Source: Candidatus Heimdallarchaeota archaeon AB_125
Lineage (GTDB): Archaea; Asgardarchaeota; Heimdallarchaeia; Heimdallarchaeales; Heimdallarchaeaceae
Length of the DNA: 5,496 bases
Direction: 5' to 3'
NCBI GenBank assembly: GCA_001940755.1
Contig: MEHH01000199.1
Span: 1 to 5,496 of the forward strand
A program made the position numbers and the translations under genes. A model generated the notes under the pieces. That model ran no database searches. It worked only from the letters and a program-made list of their open reading frames with translations, and was not told the DNA's origin. Positions 1 through 4,399 of this stretch are shown here, in pieces. Within the stretch, counting starts at the first letter, position 1; each line of letters begins with the position of its first letter.

Positions 1-78
1 AGTTGTTAGAGGCTGTAATCTTGTTCCTTTTCCCCCAGCGAGGATAATTGCACAGTCAACTTTGGAAATGTTATTCAC
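1..78 (-). CDS. Sugar-phosphate nucleotidyltransferase, N-terminal fragment
   Basis: The gene reads leftward and leaves the window, so only about 26 codons are visible. They translate to MNNISKVDC followed by AIILAGGKGTRLQPLTT. This is the nucleotide-binding signature (LAGGxGTRLxPLT) of enzymes that join NTPs to sugar 1-phosphates, such as glucose-1-phosphate thymidylyltransferase or mannose-1-phosphate guanylyltransferase. The sugar and nucleotide cannot be told from this fragment. Such enzymes make cytoplasmic activated sugars for glycans. The GTG at 78-76 is taken as the start and overlaps the last 8 bases of the tRNA methyltransferase gene, suggesting translational coupling. However, an AGGTGA SD match at 80-75 sits better for an ATT codon at 69-67, three codons later, so the start is uncertain. 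The family call is secure; the start is not. Confidence 0.85.
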   Translation of the reverse strand, partial: MNNISKVDCAIILAGGKGTRLQPLTT

Positions 79-532
79 CTTCTTCTTTTCTGAATCTTTC
101 TGATAACCAACCTATTCGAGTATTTTCAATACCTTTGATATCAAACTCTGGAACAAATGGCTTGATATCTAGTAAAGGTGTGTTATTCAGAACATCTATT
201 CCTTTCACTAATAATTTGTTCTTCTCAACTTTCACTAGTTGAACAATAGATAAACCTATCTTATTCGGACGATTTGGGTGTCTAATAGCAAAAATACCTT
301 TCGGTTTGTCATCTAGAAAAGGAATTACCTTGAGATCTGTTTCCTTTGCTCTATCAAACCAATATAGAAGTATAATATGCGAAAAACCATCAATGTCTTC
401 TAATCCTTCTAGATATTCTTTGTTAATATTTATAGTACCAAATGACTCAGAAAAGCTGGGTTGAATAGGTACCTTATCCTCTTCATTGAACGGTGATTCT
501 ATAAATCCAATTGGTTTAACTATTATTTCCAT
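71..532 (-). CDS. trmO: tRNA (t6A37) N6-methyltransferase, TrmO/TsaA family
   Basis: The 153-residue protein matches the TrmO (TsaA/YaeB) family. The visible signatures are PIGFIESPF (residues 7-15), LEGLEDIDGFSHIILLYWF (41-59), IRHPNRPNKIGLS (83-95) and DVLNNTPLLDIKPFVPEFD (113-131). Characterised members use S-adenosylmethionine to methylate N6-threonylcarbamoyladenosine at position 37 of some threonine tRNAs, which tunes decoding. The RxPxRPNxIGLS segment is the family's most conserved region. The length fits the compact single-domain form without a C-terminal extension. The start is the ATG at 532. No SD precedes it, and a TATA-like AAATATAG lies about 26 nt upstream, so the mRNA may be leaderless. 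The stop overlaps the start of the nucleotidyltransferase, and the pair is probably one operon. The enzyme activity is inferred from family membership, not shown. Confidence 0.9.
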   Translation of the reverse strand: MEIIVKPIGFIESPFNEEDKVPIQPSFSESFGTININKEYLEGLEDIDGFSHIILLYWFDRAKETDLKVIPFLDDKPKGIFAIRHPNRPNKIGLSIVQLVKVEKNKLLVKGIDVLNNTPLLDIKPFVPEFDIKGIENTRIGWLSERFRKEEGE

Positions 533-552
533 GTATTTTACTTTGTATAGTA

Positions 553-566
553 CTATATTTTTTTTG
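553..566 (-). promoter_or_regulatory. Putative leaderless promoter of trmO
   Basis: On the minus strand an A-run followed by AAATATAG (560-553) resembles an archaeal BRE plus TATA box. Its centre is about 25 nt from the ATG at 532, so transcription would begin at or next to the start codon. No SD-like sequence precedes that ATG, which agrees with a leaderless message. The TTTATATAAG at 589-598 can also be read as a TATA box on this strand and would give a leader of about 35 nt, so the assignment is not certain. Confidence 0.4.
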
Positions 567-577
567 TGTATAACATC

Positions 578-596
578 TTGACCAATTGTTTATATA
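578..596 (+). promoter_or_regulatory. Promoter of surface gene 1 (TATA box and conserved upstream element)
   Basis: TTGACCAATTG (578-588) is followed directly by TTTATATA (589-596). The same arrangement, with one base changed (TTGACCAATGG), precedes the other two paralogs. The first T of the TATA box is exactly 54 nt before the ATA codon at 643, as in the other two genes. With the usual archaeal geometry transcription would start near 618-620. The element upstream of the TATA box is conserved although the bases between the TATA box and the SD are not, which suggests a transcription factor contact. Confidence 0.7.
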
Positions 597-622
597 AGTG
601 ATAAAATTAGTGTATAATTTAG

Positions 623-637
623 AAACCTAGGAGGTTT
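623..637 (+). promoter_or_regulatory. SD site of surface gene 1 within an inverted repeat
   Basis: AGGAGG (629-634) is a perfect SD, 8 nt before the ATA codon at 643. It lies inside a perfect inverted repeat, AAACCT (623-628), AGG loop, AGGTTT (632-637). In RNA this could form a short hairpin that hides the SD. The predicted transcript start near 618-620 would include it. This SD decides the start: no ATG, GTG or TTG lies between the in-frame stop at 628-630 and the ATA. Confidence 0.7.
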
Positions 638-642
638 TTACA

Positions 643-1473
643 ATAAATAAGAAGAGTATTTTAATTGCAAATTTATCTTTGGTTATTTTTCTAGCTTCAG
701 TCACCAATGGTTACAATTTTGTTATTGTAAACACATTAGAAGATTTCACATATAATGAGAATCTGATTGCTCCACTGGAATTATCTTGGGAGATGAAGGA
801 ATGTTCTGTTGTCGGATATGATTCTCCTGAGGATTTTATGTGGCAAATGACTGCTGAAACGGATATGGTACAAGATGATATATTCAAGATAAAATTCTTA
901 GAGGATCCTGATAATTTATTGTTAGCTGATTATGAAGAATTATATTGGTCAATGGAACCATGGGCAGAATTTTATTTGAACTCCGTACTATTAGGCAATG
1001 ATTCTGGCATAATCTTTTTTGATCTACTTGCTCCAATGATAGAAAATTTTCCTGTTAAATTTATCTATCCACAAACTGTTCAGATAGATGGAAATGAAAC
1101 CAGCACTTTTGACTATTTATACGAAGATCTAAAACAATTTGAGGGATCTTTTTCTGGTGCAAAATATAAACTAACAAATGATGATGTTGCTTTTTCGATA
1201 ACATCAGATCTTCACAGGAAATTTACTTTGTTTTATGCATCAGTAGTCATTGATAAGGAAGCTACAGTAATTTATAATAAAGAATGGGGGATTCTAAGCT
1301 CATATGAAATACACTATAAAGCAAAGTACGATGATCATACTGAAACAGCTGATATATTATTGGAAATAACAGACGAGAATCTGAGAGTAGAAGTAGCTTA
1401 TGAATGGATTGCTGGTATATCTGTTCTGTTCATAGCTGGTGTTGTTATTCTGAGAAGAAAAAAGAGAATATAA
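643..1473 (+). CDS. Surface protein 1 of tandem family, ATA start, signal peptide and C-terminal anchor
   Basis: I do not recognise this 276-residue family. From the ATA codon it reads (M)NKKSILIANLSLVIFLASV, a classic signal peptide with a basic head and hydrophobic core. The exported part (about 24-252) is acidic and has two N-glycosylation sequons (N119, N151). Motifs shared with both paralogs are ELSW (46-49), PEDFxW, FKIKFLEDPDN (81-91), FDYLYEDL (156-163), YNKEWGILSSY (211-221) and EITDENLRVEV (241-251). The C-terminus is YEW (253-255), a hydrophobic stretch to 270 and RRKKRI. The first canonical in-frame codon is TTG at 679, which falls inside the signal peptide and lacks an SD. The ATA lies 8 nt after AGGAGG, with an in-frame stop at 628-630. 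The membrane-anchored surface location is inferred from topology; the molecular role is unknown. The gene has its own promoter and terminator. Confidence 0.85.
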   Translation: MNKKSILIANLSLVIFLASVTNGYNFVIVNTLEDFTYNENLIAPLELSWEMKECSVVGYDSPEDFMWQMTAETDMVQDDIFKIKFLEDPDNLLLADYEELYWSMEPWAEFYLNSVLLGNDSGIIFFDLLAPMIENFPVKFIYPQTVQIDGNETSTFDYLYEDLKQFEGSFSGAKYKLTNDDVAFSITSDLHRKFTLFYASVVIDKEATVIYNKEWGILSSYEIHYKAKYDDHTETADILLEITDENLRVEVAYEWIAGISVLFIAGVVILRRKKRI

Positions 1474-1502
1474 TTAGTAAACATCAAAAAAGCTATCAAT
1501 AA

Positions 1503-1528
1503 TTTTATCTTTTTTTATCTTTTTTTTT
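1503..1528 (+). terminator. T-tract terminator after surface gene 1
   Basis: Three T-runs (1503-1506, 1510-1516, 1520-1528) lie 30-55 nt after the stop codon, with ATC between them. There is no GC-rich stem, which fits archaeal oligo-T termination. Nearly the same sequence follows surface gene 2. Confidence 0.7.
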
Positions 1529-1607
1529 GAGGAACGTCTAATATTCTTTAAAATCTAACAATTACATTCCAGTTAAATATTTAATCGTAAGATAGATGCA
1601 CAATTTT

Positions 1608-1626
1608 TTGACCAATGGTTTATATA
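1608..1626 (+). promoter_or_regulatory. Promoter of surface gene 2 (TATA box and conserved upstream element)
   Basis: TTGACCAATGG (1608-1618) precedes TTTATATA (1619-1626), whose first base is exactly 54 nt before the ATT codon at 1673. ACCAATGGT (1611-1619) is a 9-bp inverted repeat (ACCA, A, TGGT) overlapping the TATA edge and could be an operator. Transcription should begin near 1648-1650. Confidence 0.7.
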
Positions 1627-1637
1627 CTTCAATAAAT

Positions 1638-1650
1638 AACCTAGTAGGTT
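1638..1650 (+). promoter_or_regulatory. 13-bp palindrome near the predicted transcription start of surface gene 2
   Basis: AACCTAGTAGGTT is a perfect inverted repeat, six bases on each side of a central G. It lies between the TATA box and the SD at about -11 to +1 of the predicted start, where a repressor could block initiation. Gene 3 has the same element with one base changed (AACCTAGTAGGGT, 2667-2679). Gene 1 has a related repeat (AAACCT-AGG-AGGTTT, 623-637) placed 15 nt further downstream. If transcription starts earlier than predicted, AACCT could instead pair with the AGGTT that overlaps the SD. Function is inferred. Confidence 0.4.
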
Positions 1651-1658
1651 AGAAAACG

Positions 1659-1664
1659 AGGAGG
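1659..1664 (+). promoter_or_regulatory. SD site that sets the ATT start of surface gene 2
   Basis: AGGAGG is followed by 8 nt (TTTTCATA) and then ATT at 1673. The spacing is identical to that of genes 1 and 3. An in-frame stop TAA lies at 1637-1639 and no ATG, GTG or TTG occurs between it and the ATT. An adjacent ATA at 1670-1672 is a less likely start because it breaks the common 8-nt spacing. Confidence 0.75.
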
Positions 1665-1672
1665 TTTTCATA

Positions 1673-2503
1673 ATTAAAAACAAGAAAATATTAACCATTT
1701 CAATATCTGTTTTACTGATTCTAGTTCTAGTCAATAGTGGACATAATTTTGTTAATTCTCAAACTCTTGAAGATTTCACTTTTAGCGGTGAACTAGATGC
1801 ACCTGTTGAATTATCATGGGTTTTAAGTACCTTTGTAACTATAGACTGGACTGATCCAGAAGATTATATTTGGGAGCCTACAGCTTCACTCAATGTATCA
1901 TTAGATGATGTTTTCAAGATAGTTTTCCTCGATGATCCTGATAATCTCAATCTAACCCACTATGATGAGCTATTTACTACTACTGAATTATGGGGTCACT
2001 TCTATTTGAATACTGATAATCTTGGAACTGATGCTAGTGCAATCAACTTTGCTGATCTGCAACCACCTATTGACGAATTTCCTGTTAGATTAATTTATCC
2101 CTTGACTCTTCAGATAGGAGGAAGTGAAATTGGTATGTTTGATTATCTATATGATCAATTAAAACCAAATGAAGGTAGTGTTGCAGGTGGCAAATATAAA
2201 CTGACAAACAGTGCTGAAGCATTTGCTGTAGAATTATCTGCAAAAATAAAAATAAATTTTGGATTTGGAACAATAAAAACTGAAATAGAGAGTAGAGTAA
2301 TATATAATAAACAATGGGGAATACTCAGCACTTATTATCATCACTTGAAAGTTGATTATGGAACAGAAGTAAACGAAATAGAGCTCTTATTTGAAATAAC
2401 AGATGATACTTTGAAGGTTGAAGTTGCATATGAATGGGTGTCTGGTTTATTTGTTCTGTTCATAGCTGGTGTTGTTTTTCTGAGAAGAAAAAAGAGAATA
2501 TAA
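1673..2503 (+). CDS. Surface protein 2 of tandem family, ATT start, signal peptide and C-terminal anchor
   Basis: This is the middle paralog, also 276 residues. It shows the non-canonical start most clearly: the frame is open from 1673, but the first ATG, GTG or TTG is the TTG at 2006 (codon 112). The skipped 111 codons encode a signal peptide ((M)KNKKILTISISVLLILVLV) and family motifs at the same positions as in surface protein 1: TLEDF (31-35), ELSW (46-49), DPEDYIW (61-67) and FKIVFLDDPDN (81-91). Later come IYPLTLQIGG, FDYLYDQL, YNKQWGILSTY, and YEW plus a hydrophobic segment ending in RRKKRI. Sequons lie at N74 and N93. Calling the gene from 2006 would wrongly give a 165-residue protein without an export signal. 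I see no frameshift or internal stop, so it is not a pseudogene. Type I membrane topology is inferred; the function is unknown. Confidence 0.85.
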   Translation: MKNKKILTISISVLLILVLVNSGHNFVNSQTLEDFTFSGELDAPVELSWVLSTFVTIDWTDPEDYIWEPTASLNVSLDDVFKIVFLDDPDNLNLTHYDELFTTTELWGHFYLNTDNLGTDASAINFADLQPPIDEFPVRLIYPLTLQIGGSEIGMFDYLYDQLKPNEGSVAGGKYKLTNSAEAFAVELSAKIKINFGFGTIKTEIESRVIYNKQWGILSTYYHHLKVDYGTEVNEIELLFEITDDTLKVEVAYEWVSGLFVLFIAGVVFLRRKKRI

Positions 2504-2532
2504 TTATTAAACATCAAAATAGCTATCAATAA

Positions 2533-2558
2533 TTTTTATCTTTTTTTATCTTTTTTTT
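2533..2558 (+). terminator. T-tract terminator after surface gene 2
   Basis: T-runs at 2533-2537, 2541-2547 and 2551-2558, separated by ATC, follow the stop codon by about 30 nt. This is the repeated copy of the terminator after surface gene 1, differing only in run lengths. Confidence 0.7.
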
Positions 2559-2636
2559 GAGAAACTTCTCTTATTCTTTAAAATCTAACAATTAATTCCA
2601 GTAACATATTTAATCATAAGATAGGTGCACAATTTT

Positions 2637-2655
2637 TTGACCAATGGTTTATATA
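2637..2655 (+). promoter_or_regulatory. Promoter of surface gene 3 (TATA box and conserved upstream element)
   Basis: TTGACCAATGG (2637-2647) precedes TTTATATA (2648-2655), whose first base is 54 nt before the ATC codon at 2702. The ACCAATGGT inverted repeat (2640-2648) is kept. An imperfect copy of the 13-bp palindrome lies downstream at 2667-2679. Transcription should begin near 2677-2680. Confidence 0.7.
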
Positions 2656-2687
2656 TCTCAATAAATAACCTAGTAGGGTAGAAAACA

Positions 2688-2693
2688 AGGAGG
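2688..2693 (+). promoter_or_regulatory. SD site that sets the ATC start of surface gene 3
   Basis: AGGAGG is followed by 8 nt (TTTTCACA) and then ATC at 2702. The in-frame stop TAA is at 2666-2668, and no ATG, GTG or TTG lies between it and the ATC. Confidence 0.75.
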
Positions 2694-2701
2694 TTTTCAC
2701 A

Positions 2702-3532
2702 ATCAAAAAGAAGAAAATAACAATCATAACTTTATTTTTGATGACTATGTTGTTTGCAATAAATATTGGACATACTAATGCAGCTACAGATTTAACAGAC
2801 TTCAGCTACCACGACGATCTTGTTCCATCATTAGAACTCTCATGGGAAATGAAGACATTTTCAGTTATAGAATATGCTTGCCCTGAAGATTTCATTTGGG
2901 AAATAAATGCAGGAGAAAATATGACACAAGGAGATATTTTCAAGATTAAATTCATTGATGATCCAGACAATGTTACATTAACACATTTTGACGATCTATT
3001 TACTACTACTCATCCTTGGGCAGAATTTCGTCTAAATTCAGATTATCTTGGAGATGATGCTAGTGAAATCTACTTCAGTGAAATAACACCGAATATTCAA
3101 CACTTTCCAATTGTTTTTGTCTATCCAGAAGAAGTTCTGTCAAATGGAACAGTTATGAATACTTTTGATTACTTATATGAGCATTTGTCACCATACGAGT
3201 TTGATATCGGAGGAGCAAGCTACAAACTAATAAATAATGCAGATGTTTTTGCTATCGAAACTAAAGTTAAAGTAAAAATACAATTATTCTTTGGTACTGT
3301 CGATATCAATGAACAAGCTACAGTTATTTACAATAAGCAATTAGGTGTGCTTAGTTCATACGAACTACATTTTACAATGAAAGGTAGTGGAGATGATGCT
3401 AGTGCAGATATTTTTCTAGAAATAACCGACGAATCTTTAAGAGTTAAAGTTAATTTTGAGTGGGTAGCAGGTATTTCTGTGCTGTTTATTGCGGGAGTAG
3501 TTATCTTACGTAGAAGGAAAAGAACAAGATAA
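2702..3532 (+). CDS. Surface protein 3 of tandem family, ATC start, signal peptide and C-terminal anchor
   Basis: The third paralog again has 276 residues. Its N-terminus reads (M)KKKKITIITLFLMTMLFA and continues to HTNA-A, a plausible signal peptidase site after residue 27. Family motifs are ELSWEMK (45-51), CPEDFIW, FKIKFIDDPDN (80-90), FDYLYEHL, YNKQLGVLSSY, EITDESLRVKV and FEWVAG, then a hydrophobic segment (about 254-269) and RRRKRTR. Sequons lie at N73, N90 and N148, which fits exposure outside the cell. Canonical codons inside the signal peptide (TTG 2738, ATG 2741, ATG 2747) have no SD and would remove the basic head of the signal, so ATC at 2702 is preferred. By eye it is slightly closer to protein 1 than to protein 2 in the body, although its promoter matches that of gene 2. 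The function is unknown. Confidence 0.83.
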   Translation: MKKKKITIITLFLMTMLFAINIGHTNAATDLTDFSYHDDLVPSLELSWEMKTFSVIEYACPEDFIWEINAGENMTQGDIFKIKFIDDPDNVTLTHFDDLFTTTHPWAEFRLNSDYLGDDASEIYFSEITPNIQHFPIVFVYPEEVLSNGTVMNTFDYLYEHLSPYEFDIGGASYKLINNADVFAIETKVKVKIQLFFGTVDINEQATVIYNKQLGVLSSYELHFTMKGSGDDASADIFLEITDESLRVKVNFEWVAGISVLFIAGVVILRRRKRTR

Positions 3533-3554
3533 AGAAACTATTTTGTACATCCTC

Positions 3555-3567
3555 TTTTTTCTTTTTT
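3555..3567 (+). terminator. T-tract terminator after surface gene 3
   Basis: Two six-base T-runs separated by a single C lie about 23 nt after the stop codon. The sequence differs from the terminators of genes 1 and 2, marking the end of the repeated unit. Confidence 0.55.
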
Positions 3568-3651
3568 GAATATCAAATCTCAAGTCAGTATGAAAAAATG
3601 GAACATGCAAAGAATTAATATTGTAATTTTAAACTCATTCCCTCTAACAAA

Positions 3652-3660
3652 TCATTTAAA
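3652..3660 (+). promoter_or_regulatory. Possible TATA box of the GTPase gene
   Basis: ATTTAAAAG lies about 46 nt before the GTG start, which would place transcription start near 3682 and give a leader of about 20 nt holding the GGTG (3693-3696) SD-like site. The match is modest. The T-tract after gene 3 supports separate transcription. Confidence 0.35.
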
Positions 3661-3701
3661 AGTATGGAAGAGAGAAAATTATACAGGAAAGTGGTGTTAT
3701 A

Positions 3702-4265
3702 GTGAGCCAAAGAATTTTCAAAATTTCATTATTAGGAGAAGGTGCAGTAGGAAAGACAAGTATTCGTCGTACATACCTAGGAGAGAGCTTCAAAGAAGGT
3801 TATATGATGACTATTGGCGCTGATTTCGCTGTTAAAAAGATGGTCCATAAAAGCGTTGAATATACACTACAGATTTGGGATTTAGCAGGTCAGCAAAGAT
3901 TTTCTGCTGTTCGAGAAGTTTACTATCGCGGAACAGCTGGAGCTCTACTTTGTTTTGATATATCTCGACCTGAAACTTACTCTATTCTTCCAAATTGGCT
4001 TCACGAACTTATTCGAAACAATAAGAATCGCATTGTTCCTTTAGTCTTGATTGGAAATAAAGCTGATCTTCGAGAAAGTACTCCTAATTCAGTTCCAAAA
4101 GAGTATGCTCAAGAGTATGCAGATCAACTTTCAGAATGGTCTGGATTTTACATTCCATACATCGAAACTTCAGCTAAAACAGGTTTGAACGTTGAGACAG
4201 TTTTCAATGTTTTAACAGAAAATATCTCTGCTTATTTCGAAAAGATGACTGTTGAAAACAAGTAG
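3702..4265 (+). CDS. Rab-type small GTPase
   Basis: The 187-residue protein is a single Ras-superfamily G domain of Rab type. All nucleotide-binding motifs are present: P-loop GEGAVGKTS (12-20), switch I Thr37 in MTIGADF, WDLAGQQRF (59-67) with catalytic Gln64, NKAD (119-122) and ETSAKTG (155-161). The Rab-like features are TIGADF, LQIWDxAGQQRF and YYRGTAGALLCFDIS (74-88). Such proteins switch between GDP and GTP forms; in eukaryotes they direct membrane traffic, and in Asgard archaea their role is largely unknown. No C-terminal cysteine is present for prenylation and the N-terminus (MSQR) lacks a myristoylation glycine, so membrane attachment would need a partner. The start is GTG with GGTG 5 nt upstream; no other canonical start lies close by. 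The gene is 169 bp after the surface array and probably transcribed separately. Confidence 0.93.
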   Translation: MSQRIFKISLLGEGAVGKTSIRRTYLGESFKEGYMMTIGADFAVKKMVHKSVEYTLQIWDLAGQQRFSAVREVYYRGTAGALLCFDISRPETYSILPNWLHELIRNNKNRIVPLVLIGNKADLRESTPNSVPKEYAQEYADQLSEWSGFYIPYIETSAKTGLNVETVFNVLTENISAYFEKMTVENK

Positions 4266-4290
4266 TTTTCTTTACTCTCATTTTGTTTTT
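4266..4290 (+). terminator. T-rich terminator after the GTPase gene
   Basis: The 25 bases after the stop codon are mostly T, with runs at 4266-4269, 4281-4284 and 4286-4290 and no stem. This fits archaeal oligo-T termination. Confidence 0.5.
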
Positions 4291-4300
4291 CAAATACTAA

Positions 4301-4376
4301 TTTATATATAACTTAGTAAAGCTTTCTGATTTTTCTTAAGATTTTCTGATTTCATTTGAATACCAAAAGTATTTTA
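4301..4376 (+). promoter_or_regulatory. Promoter region of the 218-residue gene
   Basis: There are two candidate TATA boxes. TTTATATATA (4301-4310) is the stronger match and would give a leader of about 70 nt. CAAAAG plus TATTTTA (4365-4376) lies about 27 nt before the ATG at 4400 and would give a leaderless transcript, which agrees with the absence of an SD. Between them TTTCTGATTT occurs twice (4323-4332 and 4343-4352), exactly 20 bp or about two helical turns apart, a spacing common for regulator half-sites. Confidence 0.4.
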
Positions 4377-4399
4377 GAAATTATAGTATCTAGTGCTTC

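Larger units (their letters stand above)
1422..1690 (+). repeat. Tandem repeat copy 1: 3' end of gene 1, spacer and start of gene 2
   Basis: This stretch is about 90% identical to 2452-2719 by hand alignment. In the spacer alone I count about 15 mismatches and 3 single-base indels over 199 nt. It covers the last 17 codons of gene 1 (TGTTCTGTTCATAGCTGGTG is identical in both copies), the terminator, the promoter, the SD and the first codons of gene 2. Identity falls sharply on both sides, inside coding sequence. The repeat period is about 1030 bp. It marks a tandem duplication with later homogenisation or constraint. Confidence 0.85.
2452..2719 (+). repeat. Tandem repeat copy 2: 3' end of gene 2, spacer and start of gene 3
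   Basis: This is the second copy of the 1422-1690 sequence, about 90% identical. It carries the same order of elements: the codons for the last part of the membrane segment, T-tracts, TTGACCAATGGTTTATATA, the palindrome, AGGAGG and the first Lys-rich codons. No third copy follows gene 3. There the codons for the same C-terminal amino acids differ and the downstream DNA is unrelated. Confidence 0.85.

Noticed and set aside
48..242. Plus-strand open frame of 64 codons
   Set aside because: It lies antisense to trmO, whose family motifs are unmistakable, and has no SD or family resemblance.
679..1473. Surface gene 1 starting at TTG 679
   Set aside because: The TTG lies in the hydrophobic core of the signal peptide, has no SD, and would remove the basic head. 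ATA at 643 has a perfect SD and matches the length of both paralogs.
1474..1672. CRISPR or small RNA gene in the repeated spacers
   Set aside because: There are only two long repeats about 1030 bp apart with no short regular repeat-spacer units. The content is explained by terminator, promoter and SD.
2085..2273. Minus-strand open frame of 62 codons
   Set aside because: It lies antisense within surface gene 2, has low-complexity composition and no start signals.
2006..2503. Surface gene 2 as a 165-residue protein or a decayed pseudogene
   Set aside because: The frame is open and homologous from 1673 with no frameshift or stop; only the canonical start codon is missing.
1422..2719. Assembly artefact creating the duplicated spacers
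   Set aside because: The copies differ at about 15 positions plus indels and flank clearly different coding sequences, so they are real diverged copies.
2738..3532. Surface gene 3 starting at TTG 2738, ATG 2741 or ATG 2747
   Set aside because: None has an SD and all truncate the signal peptide. ATC at 2702 shares the 8-nt SD spacing of the other two genes.
3566..3823. Plus-strand open frame of 85 codons before the GTPase
   Set aside because: It overlaps the P-loop-coding part of the GTPase in another frame and has no recognisable features.
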